A DNA stretch of 64,000 nucleotides, taken from assembly GCF_016888135.1 (NCBI RefSeq), contig NZ_JACSWB010000113.1:1-64000 (forward strand), read 5' to 3'. Below the pieces are notes generated by a model that was given only the letters and a program-made list of their open reading frames with translations, did not search any database and was not told the DNA's origin. Both the position numbers and the translations under genes were made by a program. This DNA comes from Leptolyngbya sp. CCY15150. Its GTDB lineage: Bacteria > Cyanobacteriota > Cyanobacteriia > RECH01. Every line of letters begins with the position of its first letter. Within the stretch, counting starts at the first letter, position 1. This document shows positions 17,795 through 25,157 of the stretch, piece after piece.

Positions 17795-18337
17795 TAATTC
17801 TCCTAAATTCTCCTAAAAGGAATGGAAACGATTGAACGTAAAAAACAGAAGCGTTCTTTTTTCTAAATCGTTGAGGTGAATGCACTGCAAGGAGCTCAAG
17901 TTTCTATTCAATGGATCGCCTCAAGCAAGTGAGCAATCATCCGGGGGATGGTGATTCATAAGACCGTGAGCCAACCTGATACCCGTAGTCTGCAACTGTA
18001 GAGTGGGGGATATAACGCAGTGGACATAGGGGTGATGGATGCAGAGATGGCCATACTCTGCGATGTCTTACTGGGCTTAGTGTGCCCAAGGCAACAATGG
18101 GTAATCACTAGAGATGGATCAAACGTTTCAATTCTTTATAGACAAGCATGGGGCGATCGCCTTCAGCTACCCTAGTCAAGCTTAGATCATATATGATATA
18201 TAATATATAACACCAACTCAATTGCAGCATCCCGTTGTCCTATGGATGGCGAAACCTCTCTTTTGTGGAGTTTCTGATGACCTTAGATAGCCAGTTGCCG
18301 CCGGTTGAGGAGCGATCGCTTGTACTATGAGAATCCC
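17795..18337. other. Divergent intergenic region, nothing coding
   Basis: About 540 bases lie between V4R-like paralog 2 and the GntR gene. The left part should hold the paralog promoter. Near the right end is a very A/T-rich block (18186-18210) described separately. No ORF, RNA gene or array was recognised. Confidence 0.4.
18186..18210. promoter_or_regulatory. A/T-rich palindrome and -10-like box before the GntR gene
   Basis: ATCATATATGAT (18186-18197) is a perfect 12-base palindrome, and TATAAT (18199-18204) follows it directly. GntR regulators of the FadR group bind short A/T-rich palindromes and often repress their own promoter. No clear -35 box is visible, and the site lies 130 bases before the start codon. 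Confidence 0.35.
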
Positions 18338-19009
18338 ATGGCCACCAAACATACGATTCCTAACCTTGCGCCCAGTCCTCGCACCAGCCAGGCAAATGTC
18401 ACCCAGCACCTGCGACGATTGATTCTGGCAGGGCATCTACCCCCCGGCACTCGTCTGGTTCAGGCTGACCTAGCGGCATCTTTGCATATGAGCGTCACCC
18501 CCATCCGTGAAGCTCTGCGGCAACTGAGCAGTGAGGGCTTGATTGACCTAGATGCCTTTCGCGGAGCCGTGGTTCATACCCCTACCCTGGTGGAACTGGA
18601 AGAAATTTTTGATATTCGTGCTGCTCTCATCCCCCTCTCCGTACGTAAAAGTATGGGGCAGGTGACCCATGCCCAACTGCAGGCCGCTGAAGCATTGCTG
18701 GATCAGATGGACGCCGAACCTGACCAAGCCGAATGGATTGTGCTGAATCGCGACTTCCACTGGCTGCTCTACGGCCCCATCCCCACCTCTCATTTACATA
18801 ATATTCTCCAACGCCTGTCTGATATTGCCACCCTCTATATCAATCTATCGTTTACCCAGCATCCTGGCCAGCGTGCCTCCGCCGATGCCGAACACCGGGC
18901 TATTCTTGCTGCCTACCGCGCTCAGGACGTAGATCAGGCCACCCACCTGTTGCTCAGCCACATTAACTCAACCCTAGACTCAGCTCGCATAGTGCTTGCC
19001 CCCCAGTAA
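18338..19009 (+). CDS. GntR-family (FadR/FCD-type) transcriptional regulator
   Basis: The 223-residue protein has an N-terminal winged helix: VTQHLRRLILAGHLPPGTRL, then QADLAASLHMSVTPIREALRQLSSEGLI, the GntR recognition block. Residues 90-215 form the helical FCD effector domain, with metal-binding-type residues in FDIRAALI, NRDFHWLLYG and AEHRAILAAYRAQD. FCD regulators sense organic acids and control catabolic genes. The gene is 34 bases upstream of, and in the same direction as, an AtzD/barbiturase-family gene and then a GlcG/HbpS gene, so it probably regulates that small catabolic operon. The ATG at 18338 is used; an in-frame TTG at 18305 is less likely. Confidence 0.85.
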   Translation: MATKHTIPNLAPSPRTSQANVTQHLRRLILAGHLPPGTRLVQADLAASLHMSVTPIREALRQLSSEGLIDLDAFRGAVVHTPTLVELEEIFDIRAALIPLSVRKSMGQVTHAQLQAAEALLDQMDAEPDQAEWIVLNRDFHWLLYGPIPTSHLHNILQRLSDIATLYINLSFTQHPGQRASADAEHRAILAAYRAQDVDQATHLLLSHINSTLDSARIVLAPQ

Positions 19010-19043
19010 CCGATCTCTTTTCCCATCCCCTCAGGAGTTTTGC

Positions 19044-20168
19044 ATGGAATCAACTTGGACTGAAACCGGTGTCTATCGTCTACCCATGGCTGCCCCAGAC
19101 GATGTCAGTGGCTTACAGCAGTTACTGGAAACAAAGGCGATCGCTGCTGACGATATCGTAGCCATCATTGCCCAAACAGAGGGCACCGGCTATGCCCGAG
19201 GCTACAGCGCCCTCTGTATGCAACTGCTGCTCTCGGAGTATTTACATCTTACCCCCCAGGCAGTATTTGATCGGATTCCCATGATGATGATCGGTCTCTG
19301 TGGTGGGCTGATGAGTCCTCACTATACGGTTTTTACCCGGCGTACCGTTGCTGCTCCTAGCAGTCCACCCAGCGGCAAACGGCTCACGGTGGGTGTGGCC
19401 AATACCCGTGTCTTGCTGCCGGAAGACTATGGCACGCTGACGCAAATCAAGCTCGTCGCTGCTGCCGTGGAGGAGGCGATCGCCCAAGCGGGCATCACTG
19501 ATTTAGCGGATGTTCACTGTGTGGAAGTTAAATGTCCAGCGATGACCCCAGGTCGCTTACAAGACGCGGCGCAGCGGGGCATGGCAGTGGTGAGCAGTAA
19601 TCTAGGGCAGGCCAGTTCCTTCTCCAAGGGAGCCAGTGCTTTGGGAATTGCCTTAGCGTTGAAGGAACTGACCATCGATCAGCTTAGTGATGACGTGGTC
19701 AATCGCGATCGCTCCTTATTTACCCAAAAGGGATCGGTTTCGGCTGGGGGTGAACAATCAGCCTGTCGGGTTTTAGTGATGGGGAATAGCGATCGCTCTA
19801 TCAGTCCCTATCGAGTTGGGCACGGAGTCATGGTGGATCAGCTTGACAGCCAGGGCATCTATGCATCCTTATCTAGCGCTGGCTTAGAGGTCACGACACT
19901 GCTCACGCCGGAGCATCAGCAGCGGATTGTGCAGATGTTTGTGAACTGCGGAGCTGACGCAGTATCGGCCGTGCGTGATCGCCGCCATACGATGCACAGC
20001 GATTTTCTGGCAGGCTATGCCGGAATTGTCGCCAAGGCCGTGGCGAATGCAGTGGTAGCGTCGGTGGTGGGGGATCCCATGATCTTGGCATCTGCGGGTA
20101 ACGAACATCAGGGGGCTCCAGGCAGTAACCTGATTGCGGCAATTGTACGCGAGGACGGCACGGTCTAG
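19044..20168 (+). CDS. Ring-opening amidohydrolase family (AtzD/barbiturase), diverged
   Basis: The 374-residue protein belongs to the cyanuric acid hydrolase/barbiturase family, three-fold repeated proteins that open cyclic imides with a Ser-Lys dyad. The central dyad, the nucleophilic one in studied enzymes, is kept: Lys163 (EVKCPAMT) and Ser233 (SVSAGGE). The first-repeat Lys and Ser are Gln44 (IIAQTEGTG) and Cys86 (GLCGGLMSP), and the third-repeat Lys is Asn301, while Ser350 (LASAGNEHQGAP) is kept. The substrate may therefore differ from cyanuric acid. CAGGAG lies seven bases before the ATG. It sits between a GntR regulator and a GlcG/HbpS protein. A second family member at 40734 keeps all the key residues. 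Confidence 0.82.
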   Translation: MESTWTETGVYRLPMAAPDDVSGLQQLLETKAIAADDIVAIIAQTEGTGYARGYSALCMQLLLSEYLHLTPQAVFDRIPMMMIGLCGGLMSPHYTVFTRRTVAAPSSPPSGKRLTVGVANTRVLLPEDYGTLTQIKLVAAAVEEAIAQAGITDLADVHCVEVKCPAMTPGRLQDAAQRGMAVVSSNLGQASSFSKGASALGIALALKELTIDQLSDDVVNRDRSLFTQKGSVSAGGEQSACRVLVMGNSDRSISPYRVGHGVMVDQLDSQGIYASLSSAGLEVTTLLTPEHQQRIVQMFVNCGADAVSAVRDRRHTMHSDFLAGYAGIVAKAVANAVVASVVGDPMILASAGNEHQGAPGSNLIAAIVREDGTV

Positions 20169-20260
20169 CCGTTCCATTCAACACCCATGGATGACTTTGA
20201 CCTGTGATGCCTAGGGTTGACACCATCTCAGAATAATATTTTTATCTACGAGGCTATGCC

Positions 20261-20677
20261 ATGTATCTACGTTCAACTCAAGAATTAACTCATGCAGCAG
20301 CGCAGGTTATCTTACAGGGGGCGATCGCTAAAGCTGAATCCATGGGCGTTCCCCAATGTATCGCCATCGTTGATGCTGGCGGTAATTTGCTAGCGTTCCT
20401 GCGCATGGATGGTGCCAAGGTGCTCAGCCAACTGTCTGCCACCCAAAAAGCCATCACGGCGGCCTCGTCCCGCGTTCCTACCGGGGGTGTCCCTGGGGAT
20501 GTGGAGCTAAAGCTTGCCTTTGCCACGGGCGGGCAATTAACAAACCTCAAAGGCGGTCTACCGATTGTAATTCATGGACAAGTGGTGGGAGCGATCGGGG
20601 TTGGCTCTGGTACAGGAGATCAAGATGTGGAGGTAGGCCAGGCAGGACTTGATGCCTTGATGGCTGTCCTCAGTTAG
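20261..20677 (+). CDS. GlcG/HbpS-family protein
   Basis: The 138-residue protein matches the GlcG/HbpS (PduO C-terminal-like, DUF336) family: CIAIVDAGGNLLAFLRMDGA, a SATQKAITAASSRVPTG loop, and GGLPIVIHGQVVGAIGVGSGTGDQDVEVGQAGL near the end. HbpS of Streptomyces binds haem, while GlcG and PduO domains occur in organic-acid and diol pathways; many members have no known role. It follows the AtzD-like gene by 92 bases and is probably cotranscribed, which suggests an accessory role in that catabolic step. There is no signal peptide, so it is cytoplasmic. A strong terminator follows at 20830. Confidence 0.85.
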   Translation: MYLRSTQELTHAAAQVILQGAIAKAESMGVPQCIAIVDAGGNLLAFLRMDGAKVLSQLSATQKAITAASSRVPTGGVPGDVELKLAFATGGQLTNLKGGLPIVIHGQVVGAIGVGSGTGDQDVEVGQAGLDALMAVLS

Positions 20678-20829
20678 AAATAACCTTGTCTAGATCAGTA
20701 TTCATTCAGGCAACACAGTTTTAGAGAGCGATCGCTTATCTGGGCGGCTGCGATCGCTCGGACGCCACATTCCATGATTCCATAGAGAACATCGAGAAAA
20801 CTGTAGTAGCCAAACAAGTTGGGCTGCCG

Positions 20830-20856
20830 CGGGGGTTATGGCTAACCCCCGTTTTT
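20830..20856 (+). terminator. Rho-independent terminator
   Basis: CGGGGGTTA (20830-20838) pairs perfectly with TAACCCCCG (20843-20851) around a TGGC loop, followed by TTTTT. It faces rightward, about 150 bases after the GlcG/HbpS gene, and closes the GntR-AtzD-GlcG unit. Confidence 0.75.
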
Positions 20857-20857
20857 C

Positions 20858-21091
20858 TTAGTCTTGATAGCGCTGAGCTAAGGTGAGAATTTTATCCCGA
20901 AAGCGATCGCGTACAGACTGAGGAGCAATCAGTTCACAATCATCGCCATAGCGCAAGAGCTCTCGACATAACCAAAATGTATTGCTTACCTGGCGCACCA
21001 CTCGCCGCACCTCCGATCGCTCTGGGTGCCATTCGTTGACCACATCGACCCCCGTCTTCGACTCATAGGCAGGGGATTTAGACGAGTTCAA
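20858..21091 (-). pseudogene. C-terminal remnant of a WYL-domain regulator
   Basis: The 77-residue frame looks like only the last part of a WYL-type regulator: NEWHPERSEVRRVVRQVSNTF, then LLRYGDDCELIAPQSVRDRF and a closing LTLAQRYQD, typical of the WCX end of these proteins. From memory it is closest to the cyanobacterial TIGR03985 family, annotated as CRISPR-associated. The helix-turn-helix and WYL core are missing; the upstream DNA is occupied by an opposite-strand ORF, so the gene is truncated. A Cas6 N-terminal fragment lies about 1 kb away, which supports a decayed CRISPR locus. Confidence 0.6.
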
Positions 21092-21143
21092 GAATGTCTA
21101 TTTGAATAAACTCTATGCATTTGAAAATTGCCACATCACCAGA

Positions 21144-21407
21144 ATGCAAGGAGACATGATTCGGCCAACTCCCTTGGTCATCGAAAAAACGCTCATCCCC
21201 GGAGTCGCGATTTCTAAATCTGCCCAAAATTCCTGGGCGATCGCCCGTCTCCGTAAGCAAGGGTTAGACTGTTATCCGATCAAGGTCTTCGATAGCTTGA
21301 CATCCAAAGATTATCTATTTTTTACCAGTCTAGCTGGCATTTTAGCGATCGCCTCTGCAGGAATTCGTTTAAAATGCACAGATGACGAGGAGTTTTGGAT
21401 TGCATGA
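21144..21407 (+). CDS. Hypothetical protein in the decayed island
   Basis: I do not recognise this 87-residue frame. It reads MQGDMIRPTPLVIEKTLIPG at the start and ends with DDEEFWIA; a hydrophobic patch (FFTSLAGILAIASAGIRL) lies near the C-terminus but is too polar for a sure membrane helix. The start is uncertain: the frame opens at a TTG at 21102, with ATGs at 21144 and 21156. It lies between the WYL remnant and the oxygenase gene and could itself be a fragment. Confidence 0.35.
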   Translation: MQGDMIRPTPLVIEKTLIPGVAISKSAQNSWAIARLRKQGLDCYPIKVFDSLTSKDYLFFTSLAGILAIASAGIRLKCTDDEEFWIA

Positions 21408-21452
21408 TACAACCGTCCTCGTTGACCACGTTGTTATCATTGCCATTGCCCG

Positions 21453-22067
21453 ATGCCCTACTTCCAAAAGACACCGAACGCGTTCCCTGCTGAGTATCTC
21501 AGCAATCTAGGCAGCAAGATTCAAGCTTGCCCCTATTTTTCCATCAACAACCTCAACCGCGACTTCGTAAAAACCAAGGGATTTTCGGTTGTCTTCAAAT
21601 GCGAGGGTATATCTGAGGTAGAGCGGCAGTTTCCATTTTTCCAGCCCTACCTAGCCAAGGCCCTGAAGCCCGACTGCAATGCTTTCTACCTGAATCCTCT
21701 GTTGCTCAGCCAAGGTTCTCGGGTCGATCCTCACATCGATCGCTCCCTGCGGTCATACTGCAAAACCATTGATCCGCCAGCTTGGGTAACGGTGCTCTAT
21801 GTCCAAGTACCGCCTGAGCTAGACGGTGGGGATTTGATCTTGCGGAATCATCGGCAACAGGTAGGTCAAATCAAGCCTAAGGTGAATACATTACTGCACT
21901 TTCAAGGTAATTTAACCCATTCCGTGAATGCTGTGCATAGCGTTGGAATGCGTCTCAGTTTGGTTTGTGAACAGTATGATCTAACAGACTCAGAGTTGCG
22001 CGATATTCCTATCTTTACCATTGAATCTCGCGTGATGTCATCCAACGTAGCAAAATCTAAACCATAG
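21453..22067 (+). CDS. 2OG-Fe(II) dioxygenase-like protein
   Basis: The 204-residue protein has the residues of a 2-oxoglutarate/Fe(II) oxygenase of the prolyl-4-hydroxylase type. The iron ligands are His and Asp in DPHIDRSLRSY (about residue 94) and a distal His in GNLTHSVNAV (about 152), followed by the 2-oxoglutarate-binding Arg in GMRLSLVCEQY. Core strands such as AWVTVLYVQVPPELDGGDLIL match the jelly-roll fold. These enzymes hydroxylate proteins or small molecules; the substrate cannot be told. The gene ends four bases before the Cas6 fragment, in the same direction. It looks intact, unlike its neighbours. Confidence 0.75.
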   Translation: MPYFQKTPNAFPAEYLSNLGSKIQACPYFSINNLNRDFVKTKGFSVVFKCEGISEVERQFPFFQPYLAKALKPDCNAFYLNPLLLSQGSRVDPHIDRSLRSYCKTIDPPAWVTVLYVQVPPELDGGDLILRNHRQQVGQIKPKVNTLLHFQGNLTHSVNAVHSVGMRLSLVCEQYDLTDSELRDIPIFTIESRVMSSNVAKSKP

Positions 22068-22071
22068 ACCC

Positions 22072-22368
22072 ATGCCCCATAGCCTGATTCTTAATGTACA
22101 GCCGCGATCGCCCATTAAGCCGGGATATCTCAGCGGTAAACATCTCCATGCCTTATTTTTGACTCTGGTGAGTTCGGTGGATCAGGAGCTAGGCGATCGC
22201 CTGCATGGACAATCGTCCAACAAGGCATGTATCCTCAGTCCTCTACAGACGACAACAGAGCGATCGCTCATTTTGGACTATCAGCATAAGCATCCGATTG
22301 CAGCGGGAACGCCATGTTGGTGGCGAATCTCGTTGTTAGATGATCAGTTATTTGGTCATTTTCAGTGA
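22072..22368 (+). pseudogene. cas6: Truncated Cas6 (N-terminal third only)
   Basis: The 98-residue frame matches the start of cyanobacterial Cas6, the endoribonuclease that cuts CRISPR precursor RNA in type I and III systems: MPHSLILNVQPRSPIKPGYL, then GKHLHALFLTLVSSVDQELG, LSPLQ, and AAGTPCWWRISLLDDQLF. Full Cas6 is about 250-290 residues; here a stop comes right after the first ferredoxin-like segment, and the DNA beyond reads as a different small ORF. The C-terminal ferredoxin fold and glycine-rich RNA loop are missing, so it should be inactive. No CRISPR repeats, cas1, cas2, cas10 or other cas genes were seen nearby. Confidence 0.72.
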
Positions 22369-22547
22369 AGCATCGCAAACGCCAGAAAGAATGCGATCGC
22401 TGCCAACAGGTTCAAGCAACCCTATATCGCGTGCAGTGGATCAAGTCACAGACATGGCAGTTCGTTTGTTCAGATTGCTGGGTTGGCCTTGGTGATCACG
22501 CTGACTATCGCTATGGAGGGACATGGAAATCAAAGAAGCGCCCTTGA
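22365..22547 (+). CDS. Small zinc-ribbon-like protein
   Basis: The 60-residue basic protein has two Cys pairs, CDRC (about residue 10) and CSDC (about 35), spaced as in a zinc ribbon, and a closing YRYGGTWKS motif that I recall from small conserved bacterial proteins of unknown role. Its ATG overlaps the stop of the Cas6 fragment in an ATGA arrangement, so the two could be translationally coupled. It may have been brought next to cas6 by the event that cut that gene. Confidence 0.55.
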   Translation: MKHRKRQKECDRCQQVQATLYRVQWIKSQTWQFVCSDCWVGLGDHADYRYGGTWKSKKRP

Positions 22548-22698
22548 TTCCAGACCGCAGCGGATGGATAAACTTGTCTACATCGCTGCAAATTGAACGA
22601 TAATCGCGATGAAGCTGACCAGGAATAAGGCGAGTGTGGCTAATGATAGCATAGTGTATTGTCTTGAGTCCTAGATATCCTAGCAATAGCCATCCCCG

Positions 22699-22911
22699 TT
22701 AGAACAACGGCTGTGGATCAACCCACACCCCATCAACCAGAATGGTTCCAGCTCCTTGATTCAGGAGATAGCGACAGCGGGAAACCCTATGCAGCATATC
22801 CTTATCAAGATGACGATTGCTATATCTACAGGCTACCCAATCAGCGCTGATGTTTGGAGTGAGGATAACCGTCTGCGGGTTTGCCACGCGGGGCAACAGG
22901 ACGGGGCTCAA
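22699..22911 (-). CDS. Short unidentified ORF
   Basis: The 70-residue frame ends in ILVDGVWVDPQPLF and has no family I recognise. It starts just four bases from the stop of the M56 protease gene and runs the same way, so it could be a small downstream gene or a chance frame. The stretch 22548-22698 before it has no gene. Confidence 0.2.
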   Translation of the reverse strand: MSPVLLPRVANPQTVILTPNISADWVACRYSNRHLDKDMLHRVSRCRYLLNQGAGTILVDGVWVDPQPLF

Positions 22912-22914
22912 GGC

Positions 22915-23757
22915 TCAATAATGAAACGGTACGATCAGCAACGGGAATAACGCCACCAAAAACCAAAGCCACTGAACAGGATGGTGCGCTGTTTGGGGCG
23001 GGGCAGGCGTCAGCAAGGCCTGAATGCGAGTGGTGATGCGATCGCCCATGAGGGTAAGGCTAAACTCGGCGGCGACGGTTGAGAAAAGCGACTGCGGCGC
23101 TTGGGCAACCTGGATCAGGGCTTCAGCCAACACAATGGGATCAACAGTCTGAGTTGCCCAGCGGTCAGCCCGGATTTCTCGTAGTAGCAGCAGATCGTGC
23201 CAGAGGCGATCGCTCTCAGGCAGCCAAGCTGTCAGCCGTCGTAAGCAACCTAGCCAGAAAGTCCAGAACGTATCTCGATAGTGCCGATGTCCAGCCTCGT
23301 GGGCCAACACGGCCTGTAAATGAGGTTCATCAAGAGCCTGAAGCAGCCCTCGACTGACCACTAATTCAGGATTCCAAAAGCCTACTTGAGCACTGTAGGG
23401 TAACTCCAGTTCTAAAATACGGCAGGTGTAATGACCTATCTGCGATCGCTCACAGTTGCGCACAGACTGTAGAGCCCGGTACCCATCGATCGCTAACTTC
23501 AGCATCCAGACGAGGGCGATCACTAAAATTCCAGCAGACAGACCGTAGGACAACCATCCTTCCCAATACATCACCATATGCCCGCGTGGGCCCATGCAAA
23601 CAATGGCAATTTCAGTCATGATCGGCAAGAGAGCCGGCACAAGAAACCCAAGAAGGGTCGGTTGCCAATCTTGGAGCATAGATCCATCCCTGCACCAAAA
23701 CAGCCGCATTCCACAGGCAACCGTGAGAGACACGATGATTAGTCCTAGGTGCATCAT
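22915..23757 (-). CDS. M56-family membrane metallopeptidase (BlaR1/PetP-like)
   Basis: The 280-residue protein has hydrophobic segments at about 1-20, 32-55, 67-90 and at the C-terminus, with a zinc protease site between them: VLAHEAGHRHYRD gives HEXXH, and the downstream REIRADRWA supplies the third ligand Glu. It is paired with a BlaI-type repressor whose reading frame it overlaps by four bases. In the BlaR/MecR systems such a protease destroys or inactivates the repressor after a signal. In cyanobacteria the similar PetP/PetR pair controls the plastocyanin/cytochrome c6 copper switch, and this pair may be its counterpart; I infer this from arrangement and size only. Confidence 0.8.
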   Translation of the reverse strand: MMHLGLIIVSLTVACGMRLFWCRDGSMLQDWQPTLLGFLVPALLPIMTEIAIVCMGPRGHMVMYWEGWLSYGLSAGILVIALVWMLKLAIDGYRALQSVRNCERSQIGHYTCRILELELPYSAQVGFWNPELVVSRGLLQALDEPHLQAVLAHEAGHRHYRDTFWTFWLGCLRRLTAWLPESDRLWHDLLLLREIRADRWATQTVDPIVLAEALIQVAQAPQSLFSTVAAEFSLTLMGDRITTRIQALLTPAPPQTAHHPVQWLWFLVALFPLLIVPFHY

Positions 23758-24176
23758 GCATCCGACTCCCGCGTTTGCCGGAGGCTATGTAAACGCTGGG
23801 CGATCGCATCCAGTTGTTCGAGGCTAGTGGCATCCAGGCTATCCACAAATGCCGCCACAATATCTGGATTACTCACCGCTAAAAAGGCCTGAAGCTGATG
23901 ATGGGCCTGCAAAACTTGGGCATCGGCACGGGACAGACGCGATCGCCAATAGTAGAGCTTGCCCTGGCGCTGCCGGGTAATCCATCCCTTTTTTTCGAGG
24001 CGGTTCAGCACCGTTGTCACCGAGGCGTAGGCTAACTCGCGATCGGGATCGCTCAAAATCTGATCGTGAATATCCCGCACGGTCACCGGATTGTGGTGCC
24101 AAATAATGTCCATGACTTCAGCCTCTAGGGGCCCAAGCCGTAGTTGCTGTGGGGAATAGTCTGGTAAAGGAGACAT
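23754..24176 (-). CDS. BlaI/MecI/CopY-family repressor (PetR-like)
   Basis: The 140-residue protein begins with the BlaI winged helix: LGPLEAEVMDIIWHHNPVTVRDIH, then ELAYASVTTVLNRLEKKGWITRQRQGKLYYW, the hallmark recognition and wing region. The rest is a helical dimerisation tail. It precedes the M56 protease gene and overlaps it by ATGA, so the two are one operon, as in bla/mec and petRP systems. In Synechocystis the homologous PetR represses petJ and activates petE; whether this protein does so is unproven, and neither target gene is in the window. Confidence 0.85.
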   Translation of the reverse strand: MSPLPDYSPQQLRLGPLEAEVMDIIWHHNPVTVRDIHDQILSDPDRELAYASVTTVLNRLEKKGWITRQRQGKLYYWRSRLSRADAQVLQAHHQLQAFLAVSNPDIVAAFVDSLDATSLEQLDAIAQRLHSLRQTRESDA

Positions 24177-24290
24177 TTAACTCATGACGATGTCCTATGT
24201 TGAGTCTAGACCATAGGTTGCTAGACGGGAAGGTGGTTGCTTCAGGTTTCATCGGGCAAGCTGTGCCATCTGAGGCTTGCTGGATGGGCC

Positions 24291-24911
24291 TTAGAGGTCT
24301 TCAGGGGGGATAGGCTGTGGAGCCAGAATAAGACCGATCAAGCAGTCGATCAACAGATCTGGATCCATGGGGGCAATATGCTGGCCATGCATAATTCTCT
24401 GGGTCATGGCATAGCTGAGTAATGTGCCCGTAAAAATTCGGGCCACGGCGTCTGAATGAGCGATCGCTAAATCAGGATGGGAGTCAAAATAGTGCGTGAG
24501 ACTACGCCACACCTTTTGGGGTAGAGATTGAATGAAAAGCTGAGCTAAGGCCGGAAAACGACCTGATTCTCCAATGATCAGCCGCAAAAAGGCCACATAT
24601 TCATCATCTACCGCCAGCAGAGCTAAAAATTTCTGGGCAATCTGCCGCAAGACCTGAGCAGGGGAATCATCGAGGCAGATAGTGCCGAAGACTTGGTTGA
24701 AACGTTGGGCGGTGACCTGCTCAATCAACGCGGTGAACAGGCCTTCTTTATCGGCAAAATGCTTATAAATGGTGATCTTGGAGACTCCGGCCGCCGCCGC
24801 CACCCGATCCATGCTAGTGCCCTCATAGCCTTGGTGCAGAAAAATTTCTAGGGCACCCTGGAGAATTTGGGCTCGCTTTAACCCGGTGGTGGAATCTGGG
24901 GACGGCGTCAT
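24291..24911 (-). CDS. TetR/AcrR regulator of the adjacent ABC exporter
   Basis: The 206-residue protein has a typical TetR helix-turn-helix (AQILQGALEIFLHQGYEGTS, then DRVAAAAGVSKITIYKHFADKEGL) and a C-terminal ligand domain with FLRLIIGESGRFPALAQLF. That domain resembles regulators next to YbhGFSR-type exporters (CecR/YbiH group). It is divergent from the four-gene exporter at 25158-30702 across a perfect 19-base palindrome at 24962, so it probably represses both. The ATG at 24911 is chosen over an upstream GTG at 24935. Confidence 0.85.
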   Translation of the reverse strand: MTPSPDSTTGLKRAQILQGALEIFLHQGYEGTSMDRVAAAAGVSKITIYKHFADKEGLFTALIEQVTAQRFNQVFGTICLDDSPAQVLRQIAQKFLALLAVDDEYVAFLRLIIGESGRFPALAQLFIQSLPQKVWRSLTHYFDSHPDLAIAHSDAVARIFTGTLLSYAMTQRIMHGQHIAPMDPDLLIDCLIGLILAPQPIPPEDL

Positions 24912-24961
24912 GGGGGTTGATGAATGAAGAAACACAAACTTTATCGTGGAATCTCACAGCT

Positions 24962-24980
24962 ATACTATACCGTATAGTAT
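24962..24980. promoter_or_regulatory. Perfect 19-base TetR operator palindrome
   Basis: ATACTATAC (24962-24970), a central C, and GTATAGTAT (24972-24980) are exact inverse complements. The length and single-base centre match many TetR operators. It lies 51 bases before the TetR start codon and about 180 bases before the first exporter gene. Confidence 0.7.
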
Positions 24981-25035
24981 TATCAAAGACATACCTTGCA
25001 GGCTCAACGTCAATACTTCACTTAAAGGCATCTAC

Positions 25036-25070
25036 GTTGCCGGGTTTCGGCTGCGCTCAACCCTCGTCTC
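25036..25070 (+). repeat. Interspersed GCCGGGTTTCG/CGCTCAACCC motif
   Basis: GCCGGGTTTCGGCTGCGCTC followed by AACCCTCGTCTC repeats, with few changes, the motif at 11406-11434 and, inverted, 38743-38774. It lies in the leader of the exporter operon. Its two halves are partly complementary. Function is unknown. Confidence 0.5.
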
Positions 25071-25157
25071 ATCAGGGTTTGAGCATTCAGCAATGATGAC
25101 GTTGACTGACCAATATTCTGTTCAACCTTGGTACATGTCTTCTCTATAGGCTTTGTT

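Noticed and set aside
22548-22698. Possible CRISPR array near the Cas6 fragment
   Set aside because: No regularly spaced direct repeats are visible here or in the surrounding 3 kb.
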